A stretch of 64,000 bases of DNA from Subtercola endophyticus (GCF_021044565.1 NZ_CP087997.1:2356001-2420000); one strand, 5' to 3'. Shown: positions 24,415 to 33,005, counted from the stretch's first letter. Translations and numbers: made by a program. Notes: generated by a model not told the origin, from the sequence alone.

Positions 24415-24756
24415 TCAAGATGCCTTGCCGAGGTATGCGGCGAGAGCCTCCCTGACGATTTCGCTGGGCTTGCGGTGTTCAGACGCTGCGCGCTCAACGA
24501 GGGCTTGATCGAGGGCGCGCGGGAGGCGCACCTGGCGAACAGGGGATTCTCCTCGACCGGAGACACCACTGAGGTTCGGGCGGCCGATTGCTTTGTCAAC
24601 AGCTTCAGCGGAACCGGGGGCTGCTTCAAGGAGCGCTCGGCCGGAGTCTCTGCCGTTTCCGCGCACGACGATCGCGTCGGCGGAAATGTGGTCGAGCGTC
24701 TCAGCCCACTCGCTGAGTCTTTCGCCGCGCTTGTTTTCGTTCTCAGTCGTGCTCAT
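24415..24756 (-). CDS. Ribbon-helix-helix antitoxin, cassette copy C
   Basis: This 113-aa protein is nearly identical to the antitoxin at 15909-16250, with a few substitutions such as SAYLGNAS to AAYLGKAS. It has the same RHH segment (VRQVRLPRALDQAL, KPSEIVREAL). It overlaps the toxin gene by 14 nt. Because the two antitoxins are so alike, each should cross-neutralise the other's toxin. Confidence 0.75.
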   Translation of the reverse strand: MSTTENENKRGERLSEWAETLDHISADAIVVRGNGRDSGRALLEAAPGSAEAVDKAIGRPNLSGVSGRGESPVRQVRLPRALDQALVERAASEHRKPSEIVREALAAYLGKAS

Positions 24757-24970
24757 CTACGTGCCCCTCTGCTATCTCTAACATCTTGCGTCTGGCCTCC
24801 ATGACATGAAAAATCAACAGGTCGGCCGGTGGCATCACCTCTGCCAACACTTGAATCATCTGCGTGCGACTTCGATTGGGCCCGATCCACGAATCAGGCC
24901 GCAACCCGCCCTCAATTCTCGGCTCATCGAACGCCCTCAGCCAGTAAACGTGGAGCTCAATCGCGTTCAA
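24743..24970 (-). CDS. Putative small toxin, cassette copy C, N-terminus altered
   Basis: Residues from ALNAIELHVYW to the end match the copy A toxin closely (LWIGPNRS becomes SWIGPNRS). The first codons differ: copy A starts MSTRWTPSAAKHG, while copy C reads RRTPSATKHG with no ATG or GTG in a good place. The only nearby start in frame is TTG 24970, which would remove the KHGVDQAD segment. The gene may therefore be inactive or start upstream at a rare codon. Confidence 0.5.
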   Translation of the reverse strand: MNAIELHVYWLRAFDEPRIEGGLRPDSWIGPNRSRTQMIQVLAEVMPPADLLIFHVMEARRKMLEIAEGHVDEHD

Positions 24971-25136
24971 GGCATCGGCCTGGTCGACTCCGTGTTTTGT
25001 TGCGCTCGGGGTCCGCCGGATTGAAATATGATGATACCTCGCTATTGCACATTTCGGGTCGGGTTACCCGGCGCGCTACCCGCGACGAGCATCCGTTCTC
25101 CCCACGCGGGCAATCAGATGTAGCCTGTCCCACTGA

Positions 25137-25958
25137 CCAAATGAGGACTCCATCACTGAATCACCCACCTTTCGCCCGGACCTCATTTCGCTGACACCTG
25201 CTGCGGCTGCCGTCCTCAACTCCATACGCACTGCCGGTGGGCGGCCTCTGATCGTGGGTGGTGCGGTGCGTGACGCGATCCTCGGCCACCAATCGAAGGA
25301 CATCGACATTGAGATCCACGACACCACCGACAAGGCTCGTGTTTTCAGCGAACTTCGCACAATCGGTCACGTCGACGAACGCGGGGCCTTCTTCGGTGTT
25401 CTCGCGTCCCGCATCGATGGGCAGGACTTCGACATTTCCTTTCCACGCAGTCCGAGCCTCAGTTCTATCGACGCGTTCAGCCAACGAGACTTCACGATCA
25501 ACGCCCTCGGTTACAACCCGGGCACGGGCGAGCTCATCGACCCTTTCAACGGCATAGCAGACCTCGAAAGGAAGATAGTCCGGCACACTTCGGACGCGTT
25601 CCTCTTCTCCGGGAAGCCGGTCTACGTGCAGCGCCAGGAGCTGGAGGATGCGCGCACGCTCGACGACTACACGATCCGCCAATGGGTGGATGCTGCGGGG
25701 GTGAACTATGTCGAAGTCGACGGTGAGCTCGAACTGCTGCCGGGGGTTCGGCTGCTTCCGGCGCCCGGCCATACTCGCGGCTCGCAGATCGTGGTCGTCG
25801 AGACCGCTAATGGCCCCGTCGTGATCGCCGGCGACACTGCGGTGTGGTTCGGCGAGTTGGATGCACCGGGCACCGAGGGCCAGCGACTCATCCGCTCGCT
25901 CCATCCCTATCGAGTATGGCTCGCGCATTCCGACGAACCATGGTCCGCCGGGTCTTAG
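25137..25958 (+). pseudogene. Chimera of a tRNA nucleotidyltransferase head and an AHL-lactonase-like metallo-beta-lactamase tail
   Basis: One open frame joins two truncated genes. The first half has the poly(A) polymerase/CCA-adding head motifs GGAVRD, KDIDIEI, a GxxFGV-like AFFGVL and RDFTINAL. It stops before the RNA-binding domain. From about 25605 the frame is the C-terminal part of an N-acyl-homoserine-lactonase-like metallo-beta-lactamase (LPAPGHTRGSQ, VIAGDTAVWFGE, LAHSDEPW). The HxHxDH metal site at the N-terminus is missing. No ATG opens the frame; GTG 25254 would cut the first motif. It is almost certainly non-functional for either reaction. A deletion between two unrelated genes is the simplest origin. 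Confidence 0.6.
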
Positions 25959-26385
25959 CGAGTAAAGGCGTTTCGCGAAACGCATTCTTGCGTCCAGCCT
26001 CGCCGGCGTGATGAACCAGAATCCGTATGCTGCTCGCTGGCGAGCAAGCCGTCGCCGAGCAGGTCGCGAGCGCCGCGATTGAACTCGGGGGTGACGAGCT
26101 AGGGATCGGCGTCCGCAGTACGCTCGGCCGCCAGACGAAGCACGCGCGGACCGAGAGCCGCGAACACCAGCGTCAAGGGGCACGCCGAGATCGACCGATT
26201 CGACATTATCGAGCTTTAATCATGTTCGGCGTAGAATGTTCACATGCATTGCGCTCGCGGAACAAAGCTCGTCGCCTACGAAACGCTGCCACTTCGGCGC
26301 CTGCAAATGGTGACCATTGAAGTATCGCAGAGGAGCAGTTATTCCGACTTGTTGTATACTCACAACACGCTGGTAGACTACACCC
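25959..26385. other. Gap with a luciferase-like remnant, otherwise empty
   Basis: Apart from the minus-strand remnant at 26030-26178, no gene is supported. Just before 26386 the sequence TTGTTGTATACTCACAACA carries a TATACT -10 element within a small dyad, a likely promoter for the next gene pair. Confidence 0.4.
26030..26178 (-). pseudogene. F420/FMN-dependent LLM-class oxidoreductase remnant
   Basis: The minus strand reads AALGPRVLRLAAERTADADP, an in-frame TAG, then LVTPEFNRGARDLLGDGLLA. This is the conserved C-terminal part of luciferase-like monooxygenases (LGPRMLRLAAER...P.LVTPEH...AR.LLG). The stop and the lack of flanking domains mark it as a decayed fragment. Confidence 0.5.
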
Positions 26386-26613
26386 GTGGTTAGTGCCGGG
26401 AGGCACCCCAAGAATGCCATCAACAAAATTCTCAACAATATTGACCCAAGCCGATTTGCCGTTGTGGAAGTTCATCGGGGCCATCGGTGGGGATTCGTGC
26501 GTTGTCTCGTCTGCGGCGACGATGTCGCTATTTGGTCAACTCCTCGCGTACCCGAGAACAATGCGCGAGACATCGAACGATTTACCATCAAGCACTCGCA
26601 AGAAAGGATCTGA
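26386..26613 (+). CDS. Conserved small actinobacterial protein, possible toxin component
   Basis: This 75-aa protein has GRHPKN near the start, EVHRGHRWGFVRC with conserved His and Arg, one CLVC pair, then IWSTPRVPENNARDIERF. The GHRWG...C..C...WSTPR..N.A..I.RF pattern is, from memory, widespread in actinobacteria as an uncharacterised protein. It is paired with the regulator-like gene that starts 2 nt later. The two-gene layout and small basic first protein resemble HicA-type modules, but sequence similarity to HicA is weak. Function unknown. Confidence 0.6.
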   Translation: MVSAGRHPKNAINKILNNIDPSRFAVVEVHRGHRWGFVRCLVCGDDVAIWSTPRVPENNARDIERFTIKHSQERI

Positions 26614-26615
26614 TC

Positions 26616-27134
26616 GTGCCGATCTACGAATTCATTGCGACACTTGATCGCACGCTCACCGACGAGGACTATGACCAACTATTCGACGCCGGGTTAGACG
26701 ACACCACGCCTGCAACCGAGCACGGTATCGGCGTACTAATGGTGACTCGCAACGCCGAGTCGCTGATCGCCGCAATCGTGAGCGTGGTCGAAGATGCTCG
26801 CAAAGCCGGCTTTGTCGTCACTGGAATGAAAGACGAAGACCTCGTTTCATTGAAGACGATCGCCGCGCGCCTCGGCCGGAGTTATGAATCGTTGCGGTTG
26901 CTCGCGTCGGGTAAGCGGGGCCCCGGCGGCTTCCCGCCGCCGCTCTCGGCCGACGGATGGTCACTGTACTCGTGGGCAGCCGTATCGAAGTGGCTCAACG
27001 CGAATAACTACGCAAGTCTGGATCCAGCCAGCATCGACCACCTCGCACTCGTCGCCGCCGATCATCTCCTGCAGGCCCGATCGTTAGTGGATGCCCACAC
27101 TCTCGAAAGGCTGGCTCCGCTCACCGCAGCCTGA
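26616..27134 (+). CDS. Helix-turn-helix protein paired with the preceding gene
   Basis: From GTG 26616 this is 172 aa. An N-terminal alpha/beta domain (YEFIATLDRTLTDEDYDQLFDAG; TRNAESLIAAIVSVV) is followed by an HTH-like segment, LVSLKTIAARLGRSYESLRLLASG. A conserved GKRGPGGFPPPLS...WSLYSWAAVSKWL comes next, in the style of excisionase/MerR DNA-binding folds. AGAAAGGA precedes the start. It probably regulates, and may neutralise, its partner. That is inferred from the pairing. Confidence 0.6.
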   Translation: MPIYEFIATLDRTLTDEDYDQLFDAGLDDTTPATEHGIGVLMVTRNAESLIAAIVSVVEDARKAGFVVTGMKDEDLVSLKTIAARLGRSYESLRLLASGKRGPGGFPPPLSADGWSLYSWAAVSKWLNANNYASLDPASIDHLALVAADHLLQARSLVDAHTLERLAPLTAA

Positions 27135-27185
27135 GCAGCCAGAGAATGGCTGCGGAAATACGACACGGCCCCTTAGGCTCTAGCC

Positions 27186-27551
27186 ATGAAGCTCCTGGTC
27201 GCCCGAATCGCCATGGTCGCAACGGCCGCCTTTACGCTGATGACGGTCTCCGGATGCTCGAGCTCAGGTTCGGCGTTCGCAGGGAGCTGGGGCACAGACT
27301 CTCCGGGCCAACCCTCGCTGAGCATCCAGCCCGATGGAACGTTCTCGGGAACGGACGGCTGCAACCGCCTCATGGGCAAGGGAACCGCCTCGGGCGACAC
27401 CTTCGACTTCGGCACGTTCGCCTCGACCATGATGTGGTGCGAGGGGGTCACGACGTGGCTCAACCTGGCGTCGACGGCCAAGATCGACGGCACGAAGCTC
27501 GTGGTCTTCCAGAGCACCGGCGAGCAGATCGGCACGCTCGCCAAGCAGTAA
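27186..27551 (+). CDS. META-domain lipoprotein
   Basis: This 121-aa protein has a lipoprotein signal peptide ending VSGCSSS, with the lipobox Cys near residue 24. A META/HslJ-like domain follows: GSWGTDSPGQPSLSIQPDGTFSG, DGCNRLMG, and TMMWCEG. The lipidated N-terminus anchors it outside the membrane. META domains occur in bacterial envelope proteins linked to stress or antibiotic resistance. Its own activity is unknown. It is monocistronic and convergent with the sigma factor operon. Confidence 0.75.
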   Translation: MKLLVARIAMVATAAFTLMTVSGCSSSGSAFAGSWGTDSPGQPSLSIQPDGTFSGTDGCNRLMGKGTASGDTFDFGTFASTMMWCEGVTTWLNLASTAKIDGTKLVVFQSTGEQIGTLAKQ

Positions 27552-27569
27552 GGCGCGAGAGCGCGGGCT

Positions 27570-28868
27570 TCACTTCCCCGACAAGTGGTCTCGCTGACGA
27601 GTGAGATAGGCGATCTCGGCGGAGTTGCCAGCGAGACCGATCGCCGCGTCGTATGCATCCCCGGAGGCTGCGATGCGGCCCAGCTTGAGCAAGACGTGCG
27701 CCCGCGCGGCATGGTAGGCGTGGTACGAAGACAGCTCCGGCTCGAGGTCGTCGATGAGCGCCAGCGCGGCCCCGAGATCGCCGCGCTCCCCCACCGCGAT
27801 AGCCCGGTTCAGCCGCACGATCGGTGAGGTGTCGAGCCTAACGAGCTGGTAGTAGAGCGCGACGACCTGCGCCCAATCGGTCGCGTTGCCGTCGGTGTGC
27901 ACGGCGTTGATCGCCGCGAGCAGCTGGTAACGACCTGGCGCCTGACCGGAGGCCAATCGCTCGCGAACGAGCGTGTGTCCTTCGGCGATCTGAGCGGCGT
28001 TCCACAGGCGTCGGTCTTGTTCGGCGAGCGGCACCAGCTCGCCGGAGGGTGACACGCGAGCCGCGCGGCGTGCGTCGATGAGCAGCATCAGGGCGAGCAT
28101 CCCGCTGACCTCGCCATCGAGCGGCAACAGCTGACGCAACAGGCCGGCGAGTCGAATGGATTCGGCGGTGAGGTCGTCACGCACGGGTGCGGAGCCGGCA
28201 CTCGTCGCGAGGTATCCCTCGTTGAAGATGAGGAACAACACCGCCAGCACGCCCGAGACCCTGCGCGGCACATCGTCTGCGTCGGGCAGGCGAAACGGGA
28301 TGCCCGCTGCCGCGATCTTCGCCTTCGCGCGGGTGAGGCGAGCTCCCATTGTGGTGTCTTGCACGAAGAAGGCGTTGGCGATTTCGGGCACGCTGAGCCC
28401 GCCTACCATGCGCAGGGTCAGCGCGACACGAGCGTTCATAGCGAGCGCCGGGTGGCAGCAGATGAAGATCAGCCGCAGCCGATCGTCGTCGATCGCTTCG
28501 AGAGGCTCGGGCTGAGTGTCGGTCACGAGCAGCGCCTCTGGGTGTCGTGCGTCGCGGGTGCTCTCGCGGCGGAGCTTGTCGAGGGCCTTACGAATGGCGG
28601 TGGTCGTGAGCCAGCCGCCGGGGTTCGGCGGGATGCCCTGCGAGGGCCATCGCTCGGCAGCGGACGCGAAGGCTTCCGCCGCCGCGTCTTCTGCCACGTC
28701 GAGGTTGGCGAACCGCTTTGCGAGGGTCGCGACGATGCGCGCCCACTCGTCGCGGTGGGCGCGAGTCAGAGCGTTGTGGGCGTCGCGCGCGTGAGGCGCC
28801 TCACGCGCGTCGGCGGCCGCACTGGCGTCGGTTGCGTCGTAGGCATCGTGGCCGTTAGCCCTGCGCAT
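27570..28868 (-). CDS. ECF sigma factor of the DGPF-linked type (ECF42-like, DUF6596)
   Basis: This 432-aa protein has sigma region 2 near residues 40-110 (HRDEWARIVATLAKRF, DAAAEAFASAAERWP) and region 4 near 165-215 (LTLRMVGGLSVPEIANAF). A long C-terminal TPR-like DUF6596 extension of about 200 aa follows. The N-terminus is an Ala/Asp/His-rich low-complexity leader. ECF sigma factors of this type have no anti-sigma gene and use the C-terminal extension for control. The DGPF protein gene 49 nt upstream is their standard partner. The target promoter is likely its own operon. Confidence 0.85.
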   Translation of the reverse strand: MRRANGHDAYDATDASAAADAREAPHARDAHNALTRAHRDEWARIVATLAKRFANLDVAEDAAAEAFASAAERWPSQGIPPNPGGWLTTTAIRKALDKLRRESTRDARHPEALLVTDTQPEPLEAIDDDRLRLIFICCHPALAMNARVALTLRMVGGLSVPEIANAFFVQDTTMGARLTRAKAKIAAAGIPFRLPDADDVPRRVSGVLAVLFLIFNEGYLATSAGSAPVRDDLTAESIRLAGLLRQLLPLDGEVSGMLALMLLIDARRAARVSPSGELVPLAEQDRRLWNAAQIAEGHTLVRERLASGQAPGRYQLLAAINAVHTDGNATDWAQVVALYYQLVRLDTSPIVRLNRAIAVGERGDLGAALALIDDLEPELSSYHAYHAARAHVLLKLGRIAASGDAYDAAIGLAGNSAEIAYLTRQRDHLSGK

Positions 28869-28916
28869 CGGCGACCTGACCGTCGTCGAGCGCGTCGTGG
28901 TCGCGGTGGGCGCGTG

Positions 28917-29252
28917 TCACGCCGGCGGCGCGAGCACCGGACGCACCTCGAGGCGGCGGTTGGAGGCTTTCGACCCCTCGGCCATCAGCTTCAGTGCGAC
29001 ATCGAGGTCGGGTGCCTCGATGATCCAGAGCCCGGCGGCCCACTCCTTCGCCTCGACGAACGGACCGTCGGTGAAGATCGGCTCGTCTCCCCTGGCGTCG
29101 ATCACCGTCGACGTGGTCGGGTCAGCGAGACCTGCGGCGAACACCCAGTGCCCACCGGCGATGAGCTTCTCATTGAAGGCGTCGATCGCTTCCGCCTCTT
29201 CGGCGGTGCCGGACTCGCTGCGGTAATCGATGACGTTGACCAGATACTGCAT
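28917..29252 (-). CDS. YCII-related DGPF-domain protein
   Basis: This 111-aa protein has MQYLVNVIDY at the start, the core VIDARGDEPIFTDGPFVEAKEW that holds the DGPF tetrad, and GLWIIEAPDLDVALKLM. The family fold is ferredoxin-like and is regularly encoded beside ECF42 sigma factors. The substrate is unknown. A purine-rich GAGAGGATGAGAAC lies before the ATG. Confidence 0.85.
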   Translation of the reverse strand: MQYLVNVIDYRSESGTAEEAEAIDAFNEKLIAGGHWVFAAGLADPTTSTVIDARGDEPIFTDGPFVEAKEWAAGLWIIEAPDLDVALKLMAEGSKASNRRLEVRPVLAPPA

Positions 29253-29291
29253 GTTCTCATCCTCTCTCAGGGGTACGTGATGCTGCCAGAC

Positions 29292-29891
29292 TCAGGCGTA
29301 AGTCGGGCGGCCAGTGGGCCGGTAGGTCTGCGCGAGCACACCCGTCGGAAACACCTTCGACGAGATGAGCTCGAGCGCAAAGTCCTTGCCCTGCTGCGGA
29401 AACAGCCGCAGCCCGTCGCCGACGATCACGGGGCACACGATGAGGTTGATCTCGTCGACCAGTTCGTTCTCGAGCAACCACCGGGCGAGCATCCCGCTGC
29501 CCACCACCACGAGTTCGCCGCCCGTTTGTGTCTTCAGGTTCCGGATGCCCGCGGCGATGTCACCCGAAATAACAGTCGTATTCGCCCATTCCGGGTCGGC
29601 AAGAGTATTCGACACGACGTACTTCGGCCGCGGGTTCATCGCACCGGAGAACGGATTCGACTCGTCGGACTGCCTTCCCCAGTACTCGGCGAACAGGCCG
29701 TACGTCTTACGCCCGAGCAGAAACGCATCCGCGCGCTGCCACGTGCTCACAATGTAAGCGAACGACTCGGCGTCGCCGGTCGGAATGGCCCAGCCCCCGC
29801 GCGTAAAACCGGGGTCGAGTTCGTCGTTGTTGCCGCCGTTGGCCTGCATCACTCCGTCGACGCTGACCTGGATCGAGATCGTGAGGTTCAT
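29292..29891 (-). CDS. Dihydrofolate reductase-like (RibD C-terminal domain) protein
   Basis: This is 199 aa from ATG 29891; a longer frame exists but lacks support. Family motifs are ISIQVSVDGVMQANGG at the start, ADAFLLGRKTYGLFAEYW, KYVVSNTLADPEW, and LVVVGSGMLARWLLENELVDEINLI. These single-domain proteins use NAD(P)H, but physiological substrates are mostly unknown. It is upstream of the DGPF and ECF genes in the same direction, as commonly seen, and is a likely member of their regulon. Confidence 0.8.
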   Translation of the reverse strand: MNLTISIQVSVDGVMQANGGNNDELDPGFTRGGWAIPTGDAESFAYIVSTWQRADAFLLGRKTYGLFAEYWGRQSDESNPFSGAMNPRPKYVVSNTLADPEWANTTVISGDIAAGIRNLKTQTGGELVVVGSGMLARWLLENELVDEINLIVCPVIVGDGLRLFPQQGKDFALELISSKVFPTGVLAQTYRPTGRPTYA

Positions 29892-30074
29892 GGTCGTCTT
29901 CCCTTGATTCGAGTCACCTCTGGAGGGTGCCTTCACTAGGTCTACGAACAGCATCCTGCCGATTCGACAGGTCTTGCCCACATCTCCGAATAATTTTTCA
30001 GGTCACTGCGGCGGGCGGATGCTCGAACCGACGTTGGCCGAAGTCGGGCAGCCGCGTGAGGTGACGTGTGCGCT

Positions 30075-30710
30075 TCACGCACCCAACTCCCCCGGCGGCG
30101 CCACGCCGAACCGCTCGAGCGAAGCGGTCTCCTGGGCGAGCCGGCGCATCGCCAGCAGCAGCGGCTCGACGAGGATCGTGCCGAGCACAACATAGCGAAC
30201 GGCCGCGTCGGCCGAATCGGTGGGAATTTCGGCGACCTCGGCCGCGGCGACAGACTTCATCGCATCGACATAGGCGCGCATGACGGAGGGTGGCACGGCG
30301 AAATCGGCGTCGCGCAGACGCTCGAGAGCGTCGCCGAGCGCACTGAGCACGAGCGGATCGCAGCCCGAAACATCCCAGCCCCAGCTCGCCGCCTCTGCAC
30401 GCACGGCGTCGAGATCGTCGCGGTTCGCTTTGCCAGCCGGAGCGCTGGCCGCATGGGCGGCCCCGAGCAGGTCGTGCGCATGTTCCGGCGGATGCTCCAT
30501 GGTGCCGAGCAGAGACTGAGCGCCCACAACGGTAAGACCGCCCGGCCCGAGCAGCGCCCGAATCAGCCGCAGCCGCCGAACGTGCTCACCGTCGTATTCG
30601 GCCTGCGTGGCAGATGTTCGCACGCCGTCGTGAAGCAGGCCCTCGCGCAGGTAGAACTTGATCGACGGAACGCTGACGCCGCTCTCAGCCGCCAATTGCG
30701 AGATCCGCAT
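30075..30710 (-). CDS. MerR-family transcriptional regulator
   Basis: This is 211 aa from ATG 30710, after AAGGAGGAAATTG. The N-terminal MerR DNA-binding domain is MRISQLAAESGVSVPSIKFYLREGLL, with the wing following. A helical effector domain of about 130 aa resembles the TipA/TetR-like C-termini of actinobacterial MerR regulators. It is divergent from the DUF4188 gene, which is the probable target. Confidence 0.8.
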   Translation of the reverse strand: MRISQLAAESGVSVPSIKFYLREGLLHDGVRTSATQAEYDGEHVRRLRLIRALLGPGGLTVVGAQSLLGTMEHPPEHAHDLLGAAHAASAPAGKANRDDLDAVRAEAASWGWDVSGCDPLVLSALGDALERLRDADFAVPPSVMRAYVDAMKSVAAAEVAEIPTDSADAAVRYVVLGTILVEPLLLAMRRLAQETASLERFGVAPPGELGA

Positions 30711-30721
30711 CAATTTCCTCC

Positions 30722-30756
30722 TTGACTTGGATAGTAGCAGTACCCAATATTAGGTA
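30722..30756 (+). promoter_or_regulatory. Candidate MerR operator/promoter
   Basis: A TTGACT -35 (30722-30727) is followed by a dyad with TACC/GGTA arms (30741-30756) in the 73-bp gap between merR and the DUF4188 gene. An AATATTA core near 30746 could be the -10, with a stretched spacer of about 19-20 nt, as MerR proteins require. This is prediction. Confidence 0.4.
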
Positions 30757-30783
30757 GTACAACTATCTATTGGAGCAGAGATC

Positions 30784-31284
30784 ATGGCGAAAATCTTTCC
30801 AGGCCGAATGACGCACCGACGCGAGGGCGAACTCGTGGTCTTCATGATCGGGATGCGCATCAACCGCCCGTGGCGACCCGATCAATGGCTGCCCGCGTTC
30901 ATGGCCATGGGGCCGATGCTCGTCGAGCTCGCGAGCGACCCGACCTCGGGATTGCTCGGCTGCCGGTTCACGCTCGGCGCCGGCGGCCCGGTTCTCGTGC
31001 AGTACTGGGCCTCGAAAGAGCAGCTCTACTCCTACGCGAGCGAGCGGGATGCCGCCCATCGCCCGGCGTGGGCCGCGTTCAACTCTCGGGCGCGCAAAGC
31101 TCCCGGCGCCGTCGGCATCTGGCACGAGACCTACCTCGTCGACAGCGCCGAGAGCATGTACGTCGGCATGCCGTTGTCGGGACTCGCGCGGGCGACCGAG
31201 CATGTACCGGTCGTGGCGCGCACCGACCGCGCGAGAGACCGGATGACCGGCGGGCGCACGGAAGCCGAACCGCGTTCGGCGTAA
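30784..31284 (+). CDS. DUF4188 protein
   Basis: This 166-aa protein has the family pattern FPGRMTHRREGELVVFMIGMRIN, WLPAF, GLLGCRFT and VQYWASKEQLYSYA, ending with WHETY and YVGMPLSGLA. DUF4188 proteins resemble dimeric alpha/beta-barrel monooxygenases and may bind haem or aldoximes. The chemistry here is unknown. The start is the first ATG, 28 nt after the MerR dyad. The neighbouring MerR gene suggests inducible expression. Confidence 0.75.
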   Translation: MAKIFPGRMTHRREGELVVFMIGMRINRPWRPDQWLPAFMAMGPMLVELASDPTSGLLGCRFTLGAGGPVLVQYWASKEQLYSYASERDAAHRPAWAAFNSRARKAPGAVGIWHETYLVDSAESMYVGMPLSGLARATEHVPVVARTDRARDRMTGGRTEAEPRSA

Positions 31285-31302
31285 CCTGACCGTGCGGATC
31301 GG

Positions 31303-32067
31303 TCAGAGCACCTTTGACAGGAAGTCGCGGGTTCGCGGGCTCTCCGCAGCGCTGACGGTGAGGTTCGCGGCAGGCCCGACCTCGACGATCTTGCCTTGCT
31401 CCATGAACACGAAGCGATCGCACACCTCACGGGCGAAACCGATCTCGTGGGTGACGATCAGCATCGTGATACCCGTGCTCGCCAGGTCTTTGATAGATTC
31501 GAGCACCTCGCTCACGAGTTCGGGGTCTAGGGCGCTGGTCGGCTCATCGAAGAGCATGAGTTTGGGCCGCATCGCGAGCGCACGGGCGATGGCCACACGT
31601 TGCTGCTGGCCGCCCGAAAGCTGGCTCGGGTAGGCATCCGCTTTGTTGTCGAGGCCCACTCTGTCGAGAAATTCGTGAGCGTCGGCGATGGCCTTCGCAC
31701 GGTTCAGCTTCAGCACGCCGATGGGCGCCTCGATGACGTTCTCGAGCACGGTCAGGTGAGCGAAAAGGTTGAAGCTCTGAAAGACCATGCCGATCTCTTG
31801 GCGCTGCCGGGCTTCGTCTTTTCCCGAGAGTTCGCGCATCGAGTTCTTGTGGCGCTGCCAGCCGAGTTCTTCGCCGTCGAGCACGATGCGGCCCGCGTCG
31901 ATGCGCTCCAGCATGTTGATGCAGCGAAGAAAGGTGCTCTTGCCGGCGCCCGACGGCCCCAGCAGGCAGAGGGTCTCACCCTTGTCGACAGTGAGGCTCA
32001 CATCATCCACCACCGTCGTGCCGTTGAACTTCTTGGTGACATCGGTGGCCACGAGAAAGGGCGTCAT
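31303..32067 (-). CDS. Amino-acid ABC transporter ATP-binding protein
   Basis: This 254-aa protein has Walker A GPSGAGKST near residue 38, the Q loop in MVFQSFNLF, signature LSGGQQQR, Walker B LMLFDEPTS and switch His in TH(E). It belongs to the polar amino-acid group (GlnQ-like). It energises uptake with the permease and binding protein encoded immediately upstream, overlapping the permease by 4 nt. It is the last gene of a six-gene operon. Confidence 0.9.
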   Translation of the reverse strand: MTPFLVATDVTKKFNGTTVVDDVSLTVDKGETLCLLGPSGAGKSTFLRCINMLERIDAGRIVLDGEELGWQRHKNSMRELSGKDEARQRQEIGMVFQSFNLFAHLTVLENVIEAPIGVLKLNRAKAIADAHEFLDRVGLDNKADAYPSQLSGGQQQRVAIARALAMRPKLMLFDEPTSALDPELVSEVLESIKDLASTGITMLIVTHEIGFAREVCDRFVFMEQGKIVEVGPAANLTVSAAESPRTRDFLSKVL

Positions 32068-33005
32068 TTGGTCAGCTCCGAACGGTCGGCGGCGAGCGGA
32101 TTCACGGCAGTGGGCGACGATTCCTGCGTGGCGAGCCCCGGCGGCTTCTGCCGCCCTTGGCGGGCGGGCGAGTTGCGCAGGCGCCGTTCGAGCAGGCTCT
32201 GGCCGACCGACAGCACAGAGACCACGATCATGTACCAGATCGTGGCGACCACGAGCAGCGGAATGATGAGAAAGTTCGCCGAGTAGATCTGCTGAACCGA
32301 GTACATCAGGTCGGGAACAGCGATGAACGCCACGAGCGACGTCGACTTGAGCAGGTTGATCGTGTCATTGCCGATGGGCGGCAGCGCGACACGGAACGCC
32401 TGGGGAAAAACAATGCGGAGCATGGTTCGCGTACGCGTCATGCCGAGCGCGATCGCGGCCTCGCGCTGGCCGGTCGGCACCGACTGAATGGATGCCCGGA
32501 GAACCTCTGACGTATAGGCGGCCTGTTGCAGCGAGAAGGTGACCACGGCGGCAACGAAGGGATTGATGAGATCTTGCGTCTCGACCGAGTAGAACGTCGG
32601 GCCGAACGGAATTCCGATACTGATGGTCGGCCAGAGCAGCGAGAGGTTGAAGGTGAGAATCAGGAGCACCAGCAGGGGTACTGACCGGAAGAACCACACG
32701 TAGATCCACGCGATGCCGCGAAGCACCCTGTTCTCCGACAGCCGCATTGTGGCGAGCAGGCCACCGAGGATGACCGCCACCACGATCGCGATGGCGGTGA
32801 TCAGCAGGGTTCGGCCGAGGCCGGCCAGCACGTCGTAGTTCGCGAAGAACTTCCAGACGGTGGGCCAGTCCAGAGCCTGGTTGACGGCCAGGCTCTGAAC
32901 CAGCAGAAGCAGTGCCAGCACGAGCACGACGGCGGCGACTGCTCGACCGACATGTCTTCTCGGTACGTGCGGCAGGAGTGCCGGGTCGTTATCTTGTGCA
33001 GGCAT
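32064..33005 (-). CDS. Amino-acid ABC transporter permease
   Basis: This 313-aa protein has five to six membrane helices. The HisM/GlnP-type EAA loop is seen as EAAIALGMTRTRTMLRIVFPQA, preceded by QAAYTSEVLRASI. The N- and C-terminal cytoplasmic tails are longer than usual. One permease gene only is present, so the channel is probably a homodimer. Confidence 0.9.
   Translation of the reverse strand: MPAQDNDPALLPHVPRRHVGRAVAAVVLVLALLLLVQSLAVNQALDWPTVWKFFANYDVLAGLGRTLLITAIAIVVAVILGGLLATMRLSENRVLRGIAWIYVWFFRSVPLLVLLILTFNLSLLWPTISIGIPFGPTFYSVETQDLINPFVAAVVTFSLQQAAYTSEVLRASIQSVPTGQREAAIALGMTRTRTMLRIVFPQAFRVALPPIGNDTINLLKSTSLVAFIAVPDLMYSVQQIYSANFLIIPLLVVATIWYMIVVSVLSVGQSLLERRLRNSPARQGRQKPPGLATQESSPTAVNPLAADRSELTK

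Noticed and set aside
25161..26183. Long minus-strand ORF (340 aa)
   Set aside because: It is antisense to the chimera with clear motifs and has Arg/Ser-rich low-complexity composition; only the short luciferase-like stretch, in another frame, is meaningful.
28359..29939. Long plus-strand ORF (526 aa)
   Set aside because: It lies antisense to the ECF sigma, DGPF and RibD-like genes and is rich in Arg, Gly and His, as expected of a shadow frame in high-GC DNA.
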